The notes under the pieces: generated by a model | The model's input: only the letters and a program-made list of their open reading frames with translations | What the model was told of the DNA's origin: nothing | Database searches by the model: none | Made by a program: the position numbers and the translations under genes | Assembly: GCA_023473205.1 (NCBI GenBank) | Contig: JAMCYY010000099.1 | Location: 1 to 12,519, forward strand | Reading direction: 5' to 3' | DNA length: 12,519 nt | Origin: Patescibacteria group bacterium | Lineage (GTDB): Bacteria; Patescibacteriota; Microgenomatia; UM-FILTER-40-11 | Shown here: positions 5,869 through 12,471 of the stretch, one piece after another | Numbering within the stretch: position 1 is the first letter of the stretch | Layout: each line of letters begins with the position of its first letter

Positions 5869-7545
5869 ATGGTTCAACCTGCTAGATGGTTAAAAAACGG
5901 GCGGGATCTTTTAGTCCGGCGCCAGTCAAACATTTTCTCGGCGGCTTTAGTGATTGCCTTGACTTATAGTGTTTCCATGGTCTTGGGAATCTTACGGGAG
6001 AGATTACTTGTAGCCCGTTTTTATAATTGTTGCCGGGAGCAGCTTGACGTTTATTATGCTGCCTTTAGGCTCCCAGATATGATTTTCCAGTTGGTGGTTA
6101 TTGGCGCCCTGTCAGCGGCCTTTATTCCTGTCTTTTCCGAGCATCTGGCCAAAGATGAAAAAGAGGCTTACCATTTAGCTTCTTCCTTAATTAATTTTCT
6201 TTTGGCCTTTTTTATCTTTCTTTCAATTTTAATTTTTATTTTTGCCAGGCCATTTTCCGCCTTAATTACCGGAAATTTTTCTTCCAGTCAAATTGATTTA
6301 ATGGCACAAATGACTCAAGCCATGCTTCTTGCTCAAATCCTTTTCTTAATTTCTAATTTTTTTTCTGCCATGGTCCAATCCCACCAGCGTTTTTTATTGC
6401 CGTCTCTTTCTCCTGTTGTCTATAATTTAGGCATTATTTTAGTTGTTTTAGGCTTTTCGAGCTCTTTAGGCATTTGGTCTGCCACAATTGGAGTTTTAGT
6501 CGGAGCCTGTTTCCATCTTTTAATTCAATTGCCTTTAGTCTTAAAGTTAGGATTTCGTTATTCTTTTTCTTTTGACTGGCGGCATTCAGGGGTTCGGAAG
6601 GTAGCTAGGTTAATGTTCCCCAGGACCTTAGCCTTAGCTGCAAGCCAAATTGAATCAACGGTTTCCTTATTTTTAGCGACTTCCCTTTCTGCCGGTTCTC
6701 TGACTATTTATTATTTAGCCCAAAGATTAGTTGACTTACCTGTCCGTTTGTTAGGGACTTCGATAGGCCAGGCTGCCTTACCAACACTTTCAGCGCAGTT
6801 AGCGCAAAAACAAGTAGAAGAATTTAAAAAGACCCTTAAGCAAAGTTTAGACCAGATAATTTTTTTGGCCTTACCGGCAACCGCAATTTTTTTAGTTTTA
6901 AGAGTCCAACTCGTCCGTTTTGCTTATGGGGCGAAAAGTTTCCCTTGGGTGGCAACCATTATTACTGGCCGGACTTTAGCCGCAGTAGCTTTTTCTATTT
7001 TTTCCCAAAGCGCTGTCCAGCTTTTAGTCAGGGGTTTTTACGCTCTTCATGATACTTTTGTCCCTTTTGGTGTGGGTCTTTTTGCCGTGATTATTAATGT
7101 TTCCCTGAGCTTTATTTTCATTAAAGTTTTTAATTTAGAAATTTTTGGGCTGGCTTTAGCTTTTTCAATCTCCAATTTTTTTAATTTCTTTCTATTACTG
7201 TTCTTTTTTCAGAGGCGTAAAGAAAAATTTCTTCACCTGAATGACTTATATTATTGGGGAAAAATGTCTTTCGCTTCCCTTATTGCCGCTTTTTCGACTT
7301 GGGCAATGATGCGATTTTTAGATACTTTTTTGTTTGAAACTTCGCGTACTTTTCCGCTTTTGCTCCTGACAATTATTTCTGGAACTTTTGGTTTACTGGC
7401 CTATCTTTTATCAGCTAAACTCTTAAAGATTAAAGAGTTATCCATGGTTTGGCTCATTGGCCATAAAATTTCTGGTTGGCGTAAAACAATTTTTTCGGTT
7501 GAAGAAATTATTGAACCCCGGTCTGAGACAATCGCGGGCGGTTAA
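5869..7545 (+). CDS. murJ: Lipid II flippase MurJ
   Basis: MurJ, of the MOP exporter superfamily, moves lipid II across the cytoplasmic membrane for peptidoglycan synthesis. The 558-residue product has about 14 hydrophobic segments. It carries the family's N-terminal signature (VLGILRERLLVARF, then LDVYYAAFRLPD and GALSAAFIPVFSEH) and the YYLAQRLVDLP...GTSIGQAALPTLS block in helix 8. Aligned by eye with E. coli MurJ, Arg24 is kept (R43) and Arg270 is kept (R286), but Arg18 is replaced by Met37 and Asp269 by Gln285. The start at 5869 follows a T-rich stretch with no Shine-Dalgarno; no convincing -35/-10 pair was found, though tactataaataataa upstream could supply a -10. Its TAA overlaps the TAA of the convergent glycosidase gene by 2 nt (shared span 7542-7545). 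The last 40 or so residues form a charged cytoplasmic tail. Confidence 0.93.
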   Translation: MVQPARWLKNGRDLLVRRQSNIFSAALVIALTYSVSMVLGILRERLLVARFYNCCREQLDVYYAAFRLPDMIFQLVVIGALSAAFIPVFSEHLAKDEKEAYHLASSLINFLLAFFIFLSILIFIFARPFSALITGNFSSSQIDLMAQMTQAMLLAQILFLISNFFSAMVQSHQRFLLPSLSPVVYNLGIILVVLGFSSSLGIWSATIGVLVGACFHLLIQLPLVLKLGFRYSFSFDWRHSGVRKVARLMFPRTLALAASQIESTVSLFLATSLSAGSLTIYYLAQRLVDLPVRLLGTSIGQAALPTLSAQLAQKQVEEFKKTLKQSLDQIIFLALPATAIFLVLRVQLVRFAYGAKSFPWVATIITGRTLAAVAFSIFSQSAVQLLVRGFYALHDTFVPFGVGLFAVIINVSLSFIFIKVFNLEIFGLALAFSISNFFNFFLLLFFFQRRKEKFLHLNDLYYWGKMSFASLIAAFSTWAMMRFLDTFLFETSRTFPLLLLTIISGTFGLLAYLLSAKLLKIKELSMVWLIGHKISGWRKTIFSVEEIIEPRSETIAGG

Positions 7546-9434
7546 TCGAAATGGTCTTCGTAAACAGTTTGGTTATCGATGTTAATCAGCAAGTCTTCAA
7601 TATTTCCGTTTAAGCTATTCCTGCTATTAGCATCCCCGCCGAAATAAATGTCAGGAGCAAAAGCGGAAGGTTTTTGGGGGTTAAAAGTACCAGTCTCTGT
7701 TTTTTGATCTAATTTTAGGCTATAAATCATTTTTTGGTTGTCAAAGCTAAAGCCAATTTGATGCCAAAGGTTATCATTTTCTAAAGCCAGGTCTTTACTT
7801 TCATTGCTGTTTCCTTGCCAAAGCAAGGACAGATGCAGTAGCCAGCTATTCTCTCCTTTTTCCAGCCAACATGAAATACCGCTGCCTTTTTCGTCTTGGC
7901 TTTCCCAAAGGGTCCTAATTTTTCCTTGAGACTCATTGTCTAAAGGTTTTGTCTTAAAGGAGAAAATTAAATTGCCAGTATTAAATTGCTGGCTTTTGAG
8001 TAAAGGAAAGACCAGGGGGGGAGTTTGGTCAGATAACTGGGCAGAAAAATCCTCTGCCTCTTCACTTTTGCCAGGCCCTTTTTCTACGGCAGACGTAATC
8101 CGTGAGAGATCAAAAAGCATGACTGAACTCCCGGACAAAGGTTGACTGAGAAGAAAATCGCCACCATTAAATTTAGTTTCATCTAAAAGAGGAGTTAAAG
8201 GGTTTTGCCCTTCAGCGAGAAGGTAACGGGCGGAAATATATTGGCCTGGGGGGAGGTTTTTTAATTTTAAATTTAAAGCTTGGTTTAAAGAAAAAGAGTT
8301 CCCGGCAACAATTAAGGCATAAGCAGTTTTGCCGTTAGTTGAGCCAATGGTTGCGAGATTTGGCGTGATATTTTCCGTATTTAAGGAATATTCATAAAGC
8401 TTGTTAAGATACAAAAAGGCAAAAAAACGCGGTTTATTATTGATCCCTTTTTCTTGGTGAGTCAGTAGTCCCCATCTTCCCCAGTATTTTTTGCCTTCCG
8501 GATTAAGCCCGTCTTTTAACTCAAAGGCAAAAATTTTATCAAGGGAGTTTTTAATCGTGGCAATTGCAGTTATGGCATGGACAGCATCAAAATAGGAATC
8601 ATGCAGAGGCGAAACTTCTGGTAGCGATCCCCATTCAGAGATGATTAATTCTACTTTTCCTTTAAAGGGAAGGTAATTTTCCAACTGTTCAAGGCTAATA
8701 ATTTCGGCCAGGGTTTTTTGAGGATTTTGTTGGTAGGAGTGCCAGGAAATAAAATCCATTTTAATTGAATTGCGGTTAACTAAACTTAGGAAGCTGTCAA
8801 GCCAGTTTTTTTTGAGGGAAGTAATGGCTGGGCCGCCAATTTTAAAAGGATTACAGTTTTGGCACCTTTGACTAGCTTTTACTGAAGCCTGGTATAAGGA
8901 AAAGTAAACTTCAGGGTTCATTTCCCCGAAAAGATCTGGTTCATTCCAAACTTCATAATAAATTCCAGAAAGGTTTTTTCCATTTTTACCACTATATCTT
9001 TGAATTGTATTAGCAACTAATTCCTCCCAAGCAGTAAGTGAAGAAGGCATTTTTACTAAATCATTGGAAATAGTTTCAGGAAAATAAGAAAGGCTTAGCA
9101 TTGGCTTGGCCCCAAGATTGATAACTTCTTCCACTCGCTGGTCAAGTTGGGGAAAATCAAAAAGGTGATCAATCCTAATTAATTGTGGTTGCAGTTCCCT
9201 GATTTCTTTAGCCACGGGAGTGAGCATTAATTGCTTTTCCTCTCCGCCTTGGGCAAAGTTGGTCCAAATCCTTTTTATTTTTTCATTGGCTTGGGAACTA
9301 AAAGTAACTTCTGCTGGTCCTTCCTCGGCCTTTTGCCGCAAGATTAAAGTTTGTGAGGAATAGGCAAGTACTAAGGTAATTGAAAAAAGAAAAAAAATTA
9401 ATAAACCAAGTTTACGAGAATTTTTATTCAACAT
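7542..9434 (-). CDS. Secreted or anchored GH39-like glycoside hydrolase with C-terminal LamG-like domain
   Basis: A predicted extracytoplasmic glycosidase of clan GH-A. The 630-residue product has an N-terminal helix (about 9-25) followed by ILRQKAEEG, then a (beta/alpha)8 barrel. YYEVWNEPDLFG supplies the acid/base Glu165 (the NEP motif at the end of strand 4), and LIISEWGS supplies the nucleophile Glu267 (strand 7). A beta-rich region (about 365-445) and a jelly-roll concanavalin/LamG-like domain (about 485-630) follow. GH39 (xylosidase/iduronidase type) is the closest pattern I recognise; GH5, GH30 or GH51 relatives cannot be excluded and the substrate is unknown. The frame is open to an ATG at 9494, but the one at 9434 starts just before the signal helix and overlaps the cohesin gene by only 11 nt; no strong Shine-Dalgarno is seen. 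It carries no dockerin. It is the last gene of the dockerin-cohesin operon. Confidence 0.82.
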   Translation of the reverse strand: MLNKNSRKLGLLIFFLFSITLVLAYSSQTLILRQKAEEGPAEVTFSSQANEKIKRIWTNFAQGGEEKQLMLTPVAKEIRELQPQLIRIDHLFDFPQLDQRVEEVINLGAKPMLSLSYFPETISNDLVKMPSSLTAWEELVANTIQRYSGKNGKNLSGIYYEVWNEPDLFGEMNPEVYFSLYQASVKASQRCQNCNPFKIGGPAITSLKKNWLDSFLSLVNRNSIKMDFISWHSYQQNPQKTLAEIISLEQLENYLPFKGKVELIISEWGSLPEVSPLHDSYFDAVHAITAIATIKNSLDKIFAFELKDGLNPEGKKYWGRWGLLTHQEKGINNKPRFFAFLYLNKLYEYSLNTENITPNLATIGSTNGKTAYALIVAGNSFSLNQALNLKLKNLPPGQYISARYLLAEGQNPLTPLLDETKFNGGDFLLSQPLSGSSVMLFDLSRITSAVEKGPGKSEEAEDFSAQLSDQTPPLVFPLLKSQQFNTGNLIFSFKTKPLDNESQGKIRTLWESQDEKGSGISCWLEKGENSWLLHLSLLWQGNSNESKDLALENDNLWHQIGFSFDNQKMIYSLKLDQKTETGTFNPQKPSAFAPDIYFGGDANSRNSLNGNIEDLLINIDNQTVYEDHFD

Positions 9435-10107
9435 TTTTGGGTGTTTTCTTCCACAAAAAGCCAAAGACAATAATGAGAGTAAGACCAAGGACAATCAGGG
9501 CAATTGCCAGGATTTTAAAGAAAGGAAAACCAGCTGAGGTAGTTTTCACCGGAAAGTTTTCAACAATAATTGTTGGCTGGCTGGTCCCCCAGGTTGGAGC
9601 AAGGGAAAGTGGGGCGGCAGTAAGATTTTGTGGGGGCAGAATCTGCACTTGGCCAAGGGTTAAAGTTACTTTCTTGCCTTGGCTATTGGCGATTAAGGTA
9701 CTTGACTCTAATTTAAGGTTAGAAGAAGTAAAATTATTTTTAATAATTCTTATTTTAATCCTGGCGAGACTTCCTTCGCCGGACTTACTGGTTTGTGAAT
9801 AAAGGCTAAAATTAACGAGACCTTTTTCCTTATCAATAAAGTTTGTAATTATTTGGGGAGTTTCCCAAAAATCACCCGGGACAACTTCTTGGATTTGGAC
9901 AATTTTAGGATCAAAGGTAAAGTCTAAGTCGCCGCCAACAACTTCTTCAGTTACTTTAAGCCTTAGTTCAACTTCACTGATGGCGGTGTTAACGCTTTCA
10001 GGGACAAAAGTAAAACTAGCTTTAGCAAAGGCTGTTTTAGAATTAAAAAGTTTAGTTAAAGTAAGACTTAAGATTATTAACCAAAAAATAAAGATTTTTT
10101 TTGTCAT
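9424..10107 (-). CDS. Membrane-anchored cohesin-domain protein
   Basis: Cohesins are beta-sandwich modules that bind dockerins with high affinity, best known from cellulosome scaffoldins. The 227-residue product has a signal peptide (1-28, ending AFA-K), a single cohesin-like domain (about 31-158), a short Pro/Thr linker, a C-terminal membrane helix (about 196-218) and a basic cytoplasmic tail (KKTPKNVE). Supporting patterns are a start typical of cohesins (FTFVPESVNTAISEVELRLKV), GGDLDFTFDPKIVQIQEVVPGDF, and GSLARIKIRII followed by a TL...GQVQI strand. The ATG is 2 nt after the stop of the dockerin gene with GGGAG 7 nt upstream; the stop overlaps the glycosidase start. The direct neighbour encodes a dockerin, so the two may form a cognate pair (inference). 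Alternatively it is a general surface-adhesion cohesin as found outside cellulosomes. Confidence 0.78.
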   Translation of the reverse strand: MTKKIFIFWLIILSLTLTKLFNSKTAFAKASFTFVPESVNTAISEVELRLKVTEEVVGGDLDFTFDPKIVQIQEVVPGDFWETPQIITNFIDKEKGLVNFSLYSQTSKSGEGSLARIKIRIIKNNFTSSNLKLESSTLIANSQGKKVTLTLGQVQILPPQNLTAAPLSLAPTWGTSQPTIIVENFPVKTTSAGFPFFKILAIALIVLGLTLIIVFGFLWKKTPKNVE

Positions 10108-10109
10108 TT

Positions 10110-11540
10110 TTAATCTCCCATTTTGCGGTAATTATTGATAAGAATGGCTAAGTCTTTGAGGTCAACTAAGCCGTCCCCGTTATAGTCGTTAATAAGCCCT
10201 GTTGTTTTCCTTTGTTTAATTTCTGATAAAACTAAAGCTAAATCAAGAATATTAATGACATTATTATTGTCGGCGTCTCCGGGTAAAAGAGGGAATAAAG
10301 TTGCGTCATAAAGGCTTGTCTCCTTGTCAATAAATAAGCCCCCAATTTCCCGGCGAAGATATCCGTTAGTTTTTAACCAGAAAATTAATTCTCCCGTTTT
10401 ATAAAAAGGAACTTTGCTTTCATAAATTTCCTTGACTTGGGTCAGGGTGACTTTTTGGGTTTGTTTTTTTTCGCCTTGATATTGGAAGTCTAAATTGGCT
10501 GTCCGGGGAGACTTTTTTCCTAAAAAACTATCTAATTTTATACTGAAAGTAAGATAAGTGAGAGGTTGAATTGAGGTAATTGGTTTGGTGGTAGCAGTAG
10601 GTAGGGGAGTAGGAGTATTGGTAATTGTCGGGCTTTGGGTTAAACCAGCCGGGAAAGTTAATAGTTTTAGCGGTACAGGATTAGTTTGGTTAGGCAAAAC
10701 TTGGGCAACAAAGGGAATTGAACGGTAAAGAGCGACTTCTCTTCCTTCTGCTCCTTGAGCCATAATTTTAACAAGATCAGTATTGGGTAAATAACTTAAA
10801 CGGTCAGAAAAGTCACTTTTCATGAAGTTCGCAATATCTATGGCCCATTTGCCTTCGCTATTAACAATTACTGACAAGAGATTTGATTTTCCGGGAATTT
10901 CCAGATAAACAATCCCTTCAGCGGTTTTTTGGCCATCTTCATTAAAAACTTGGCCAAAAATGACATTGGGACGAAAGCAGGAGCGGAAAGTATTTCCTGG
11001 AAGCTGGGGACAGGCGTTAAAGGCAGCATTTTCCTGGCTGTATGTCCCTGGTGAGTTATTCGCCGAGGGAGGGAGGCTTAAAAGATAGTCTAACTCAGGA
11101 AGAGTGACGCTTTCGGCAATACCGCCTTCCTGCCAATCTTCGGCTAAATTTTTGAGGTAATATTTATCATCAGAACGGATTTTAAAATAATATTTTTGTC
11201 TTGCTTCTAAACCATAAATTTTCACACTATGAACAAAACTTTTTGTACTGTCACCTCTTTCATCACCAGCTCTTGGGGAAATTGTTTCATTTTTTTCTAA
11301 AATTTCTTTATCTTTGGAAAAGATAACAAAACCCGTTGATTTATCTTTTGTCACCCAGGTAACCGTAAAGCCTTCCGGAGTTAAATTACTAATTTTGACT
11401 TTTGTTGGTGGAGGGGAAGACCCTTCGGCCTTAGGTTGCAATTTTAGCGGACGAGAAATTAATTTTAGCGTTGAAGCTAAACCGGCGATTAAAAAGAATA
11501 TCCCCAAAATTAACAAAATTTTCTTATAATTTTTCATCAT
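10110..11540 (-). CDS. Secreted or anchored Fn3 protein ending in a type I-like dockerin
   Basis: The 476-residue product has, in order: an N-terminal helix (about 7-27); a basic KLQPKAEGS segment; a Fn3 domain (about 46-148); a carboxypeptidase-regulatory-like domain (about 194-290: FGQVFNEDGQKTAEGIVYLEI); a Thr/Pro linker (298-322); an unassigned beta-rich domain (about 326-415); and a dockerin (418-473). The dockerin has two duplicated calcium loops, DADNNNVINILD (422-433) and DYNGDGLVDLKD (452-463), each followed by a helix, which is the F-hand plan. Two Cys (177 and 188) could form a disulphide. It starts with two consecutive ATGs (11540, 11537); neither has a Shine-Dalgarno. It is the first gene of the operon with the cohesin and the glycosidase. 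It lacks the C-terminal helix of its paralogue at 2589-3959. No catalytic domain is recognised. Confidence 0.83.
   Translation of the reverse strand: MMKNYKKILLILGIFFLIAGLASTLKLISRPLKLQPKAEGSSPPPTKVKISNLTPEGFTVTWVTKDKSTGFVIFSKDKEILEKNETISPRAGDERGDSTKSFVHSVKIYGLEARQKYYFKIRSDDKYYLKNLAEDWQEGGIAESVTLPELDYLLSLPPSANNSPGTYSQENAAFNACPQLPGNTFRSCFRPNVIFGQVFNEDGQKTAEGIVYLEIPGKSNLLSVIVNSEGKWAIDIANFMKSDFSDRLSYLPNTDLVKIMAQGAEGREVALYRSIPFVAQVLPNQTNPVPLKLLTFPAGLTQSPTITNTPTPLPTATTKPITSIQPLTYLTFSIKLDSFLGKKSPRTANLDFQYQGEKKQTQKVTLTQVKEIYESKVPFYKTGELIFWLKTNGYLRREIGGLFIDKETSLYDATLFPLLPGDADNNNVINILDLALVLSEIKQRKTTGLINDYNGDGLVDLKDLAILINNYRKMGD
10115..10119 (-). promoter_or_regulatory. Shine-Dalgarno of the cohesin gene
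   Basis: GGGAG on the minus strand, 7 nt before the cohesin ATG (10107) and inside the last codons of the dockerin gene. It fits an operon-internal gene initiated by Shine-Dalgarno pairing. Confidence 0.6.
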
Positions 11541-11686
11541 AAAGACTAAATTAAAGTCGGTAAAAAATTATGCGATTTAATTTTTTAAACCTCGACTTAT
11601 TTAAAACTTACAGTGCGTAACTTTTACCAGTTTAATATAAACAAAGCTTTCATTACAAGGCACAAAAAGCAGGTTTGTTTTAACTC
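11541..11686. other. Divergent intergenic region, dockerin operon / hrcA
   Basis: About 146 nt of AT-rich DNA between the dockerin gene start and the hrcA promoter. No ORF or RNA gene is seen. On the minus strand a TTTAAT lies 9 nt before the ATG at 11540 and could be a -10 box, but no good -35 accompanies it. The short interrupted inverted word GACT...AGTC (11544-11558) overlaps this area; its significance is unclear. Confidence 0.4.
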
Positions 11687-11715
11687 TTGACAAGAATTAG
11701 CAATCTTGATATAAC
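11687..11715 (+). promoter_or_regulatory. Sigma70-like promoter of hrcA, predicted leaderless
   Basis: A perfect -35 TTGACA (11687-11692), an optimal 17-nt spacer and -10 TATAAC (11710-11715, five of six). The ATG begins 8 nt after the -10, so the first transcribed base should be at or one base before the A of the ATG. The -10 and most of the spacer lie inside the CIRCE operator. Confidence 0.82.
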
Positions 11716-11723
11716 ATTGCTAA
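11697..11723 (+). promoter_or_regulatory. CIRCE operator (HrcA binding site)
   Basis: The inverted repeat TTAGCAATC - 9 nt - CATTGCTAA has the spacing of the CIRCE consensus (TTAGCACTC-N9-GAGTGCTAA) and matches it at 16 of 18 arm positions. The outer eight positions of each arm are perfectly complementary. It covers the -10 and ends on the A of the hrcA start codon, so bound HrcA should block its own promoter (autorepression, relieved on heat or folding stress). Confidence 0.85.
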
Positions 11724-12451
11724 TGAACAGTTTAAATGATCGGCAGATAAAAATTCTCAAAGCAATTATTGATGAGTATATTAATACTGCTTTACCTGTC
11801 GGCTCAAATACTTTAGAAAAAAAATTCAGTCTTGGAATTTCTCCGGCGACTATTCGTAATGAAATGGTTCGTTTAACCGACGAAGGCTTTTTAAAGAAAG
11901 TCCATTCTTCTTCTGGCCGAGTGCCCACTCCTATGGCCTTAAAGTATTATGTTAATAATTTAATGCGGGAACAGAGGCTTTCTTTGGCTGAAGAAGTCGC
12001 GGTTAAAGAGAAAGTTTGGGATTACCGCAATGACCCCGGACGTCTTTTACGGGAAATGACCCGGGAGTTGGCTTTAAAAACCAAAGAGCTTGCCGTGGCG
12101 ACCACAGATAAAGGTGAAGTTTATACTGCGGGCACGGCAAATATCTTGGAATTTCCAGAGTTTTTTGACATTGACTTGACCAAAGCCTTACTTTCTTACC
12201 TTGATGAAGTGGAATTCTGGCGGGGGCTTATTGGCCATTTGGAGCAAACTGATCCGGTTGGTTTTCTCTTAGGCAGTGATTTGGGCTTAGAAGTTTTAGA
12301 ACCTTGCGGCTTTATTTACCATCGGTTTGAGATTGGTAACCGTCAGGGAATTATCGGTGTTGTTGGTCCGGCACGAATTCCTTTTGGTCGGGTTTTTCCA
12401 ACAATCCGTTATTTTGGCGATTTAATAGAAGAAATTGTTAAAAACTGGTAA
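11723..12451 (+). CDS. hrcA: Heat-inducible transcription repressor HrcA, short form
   Basis: HrcA represses heat-shock genes by binding CIRCE and is kept active by GroEL in well-studied bacteria. The N-terminal winged-helix domain is clear: LNDRQIKILKAIIDEYI, PVGSNTL, the recognition helix SPATIRNEM (40-48), and SSSGRVPT (62-69). The C-terminal part retains TANILEFPEF (138-147) and GIIGVVGPARIPFGRVFPTIRYFGDL (209-234), the usual end of the effector domain. At 242 residues it is about 100 shorter than typical HrcA; the missing stretch lies between the DNA-binding domain and TTDKGEVYTAG, where the inserted dimerising domain and part of the GAF-like domain normally sit. The start is the ATG at 11723; an upstream TTG in frame at 11687 lies in the -35 box and is rejected. 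Downstream heat-shock genes, if any, lie beyond the window. Confidence 0.93.
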   Translation: MNSLNDRQIKILKAIIDEYINTALPVGSNTLEKKFSLGISPATIRNEMVRLTDEGFLKKVHSSSGRVPTPMALKYYVNNLMREQRLSLAEEVAVKEKVWDYRNDPGRLLREMTRELALKTKELAVATTDKGEVYTAGTANILEFPEFFDIDLTKALLSYLDEVEFWRGLIGHLEQTDPVGFLLGSDLGLEVLEPCGFIYHRFEIGNRQGIIGVVGPARIPFGRVFPTIRYFGDLIEEIVKNW

Positions 12452-12471
12452 ATCCCCATAATATAAAGTTT

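Noticed and set aside
5557..5885. Two overlapping plus-strand open frames upstream of murJ
   Set aside because: They cover rpsT antisense and the palindromic repeat, and their translations look random.
9435..9494. Upstream ATG lengthening the glycosidase by 20 residues
   Set aside because: It would put a second hydrophobic stretch before the signal helix and increase the overlap with the cohesin gene from 11 to 71 nt.
9380..9802. 140-codon plus-strand open frame
   Set aside because: It lies antisense to the cohesin gene and the start of the glycosidase gene; its translation has no domain pattern, while the minus-strand products are clear.
10580..10645. Low-complexity g/t-rich DNA in the dockerin gene (and a similar stretch at 2680-2860)
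   Set aside because: It is explained by Thr/Pro-rich linker codons, not by tandem DNA repeats of fixed period.
11687..11722. TTG start that would lengthen HrcA by 12 residues
   Set aside because: It coincides with the -35 box, and the extension runs through the promoter and CIRCE; the ATG at 11723 begins the normal HrcA N-terminus.
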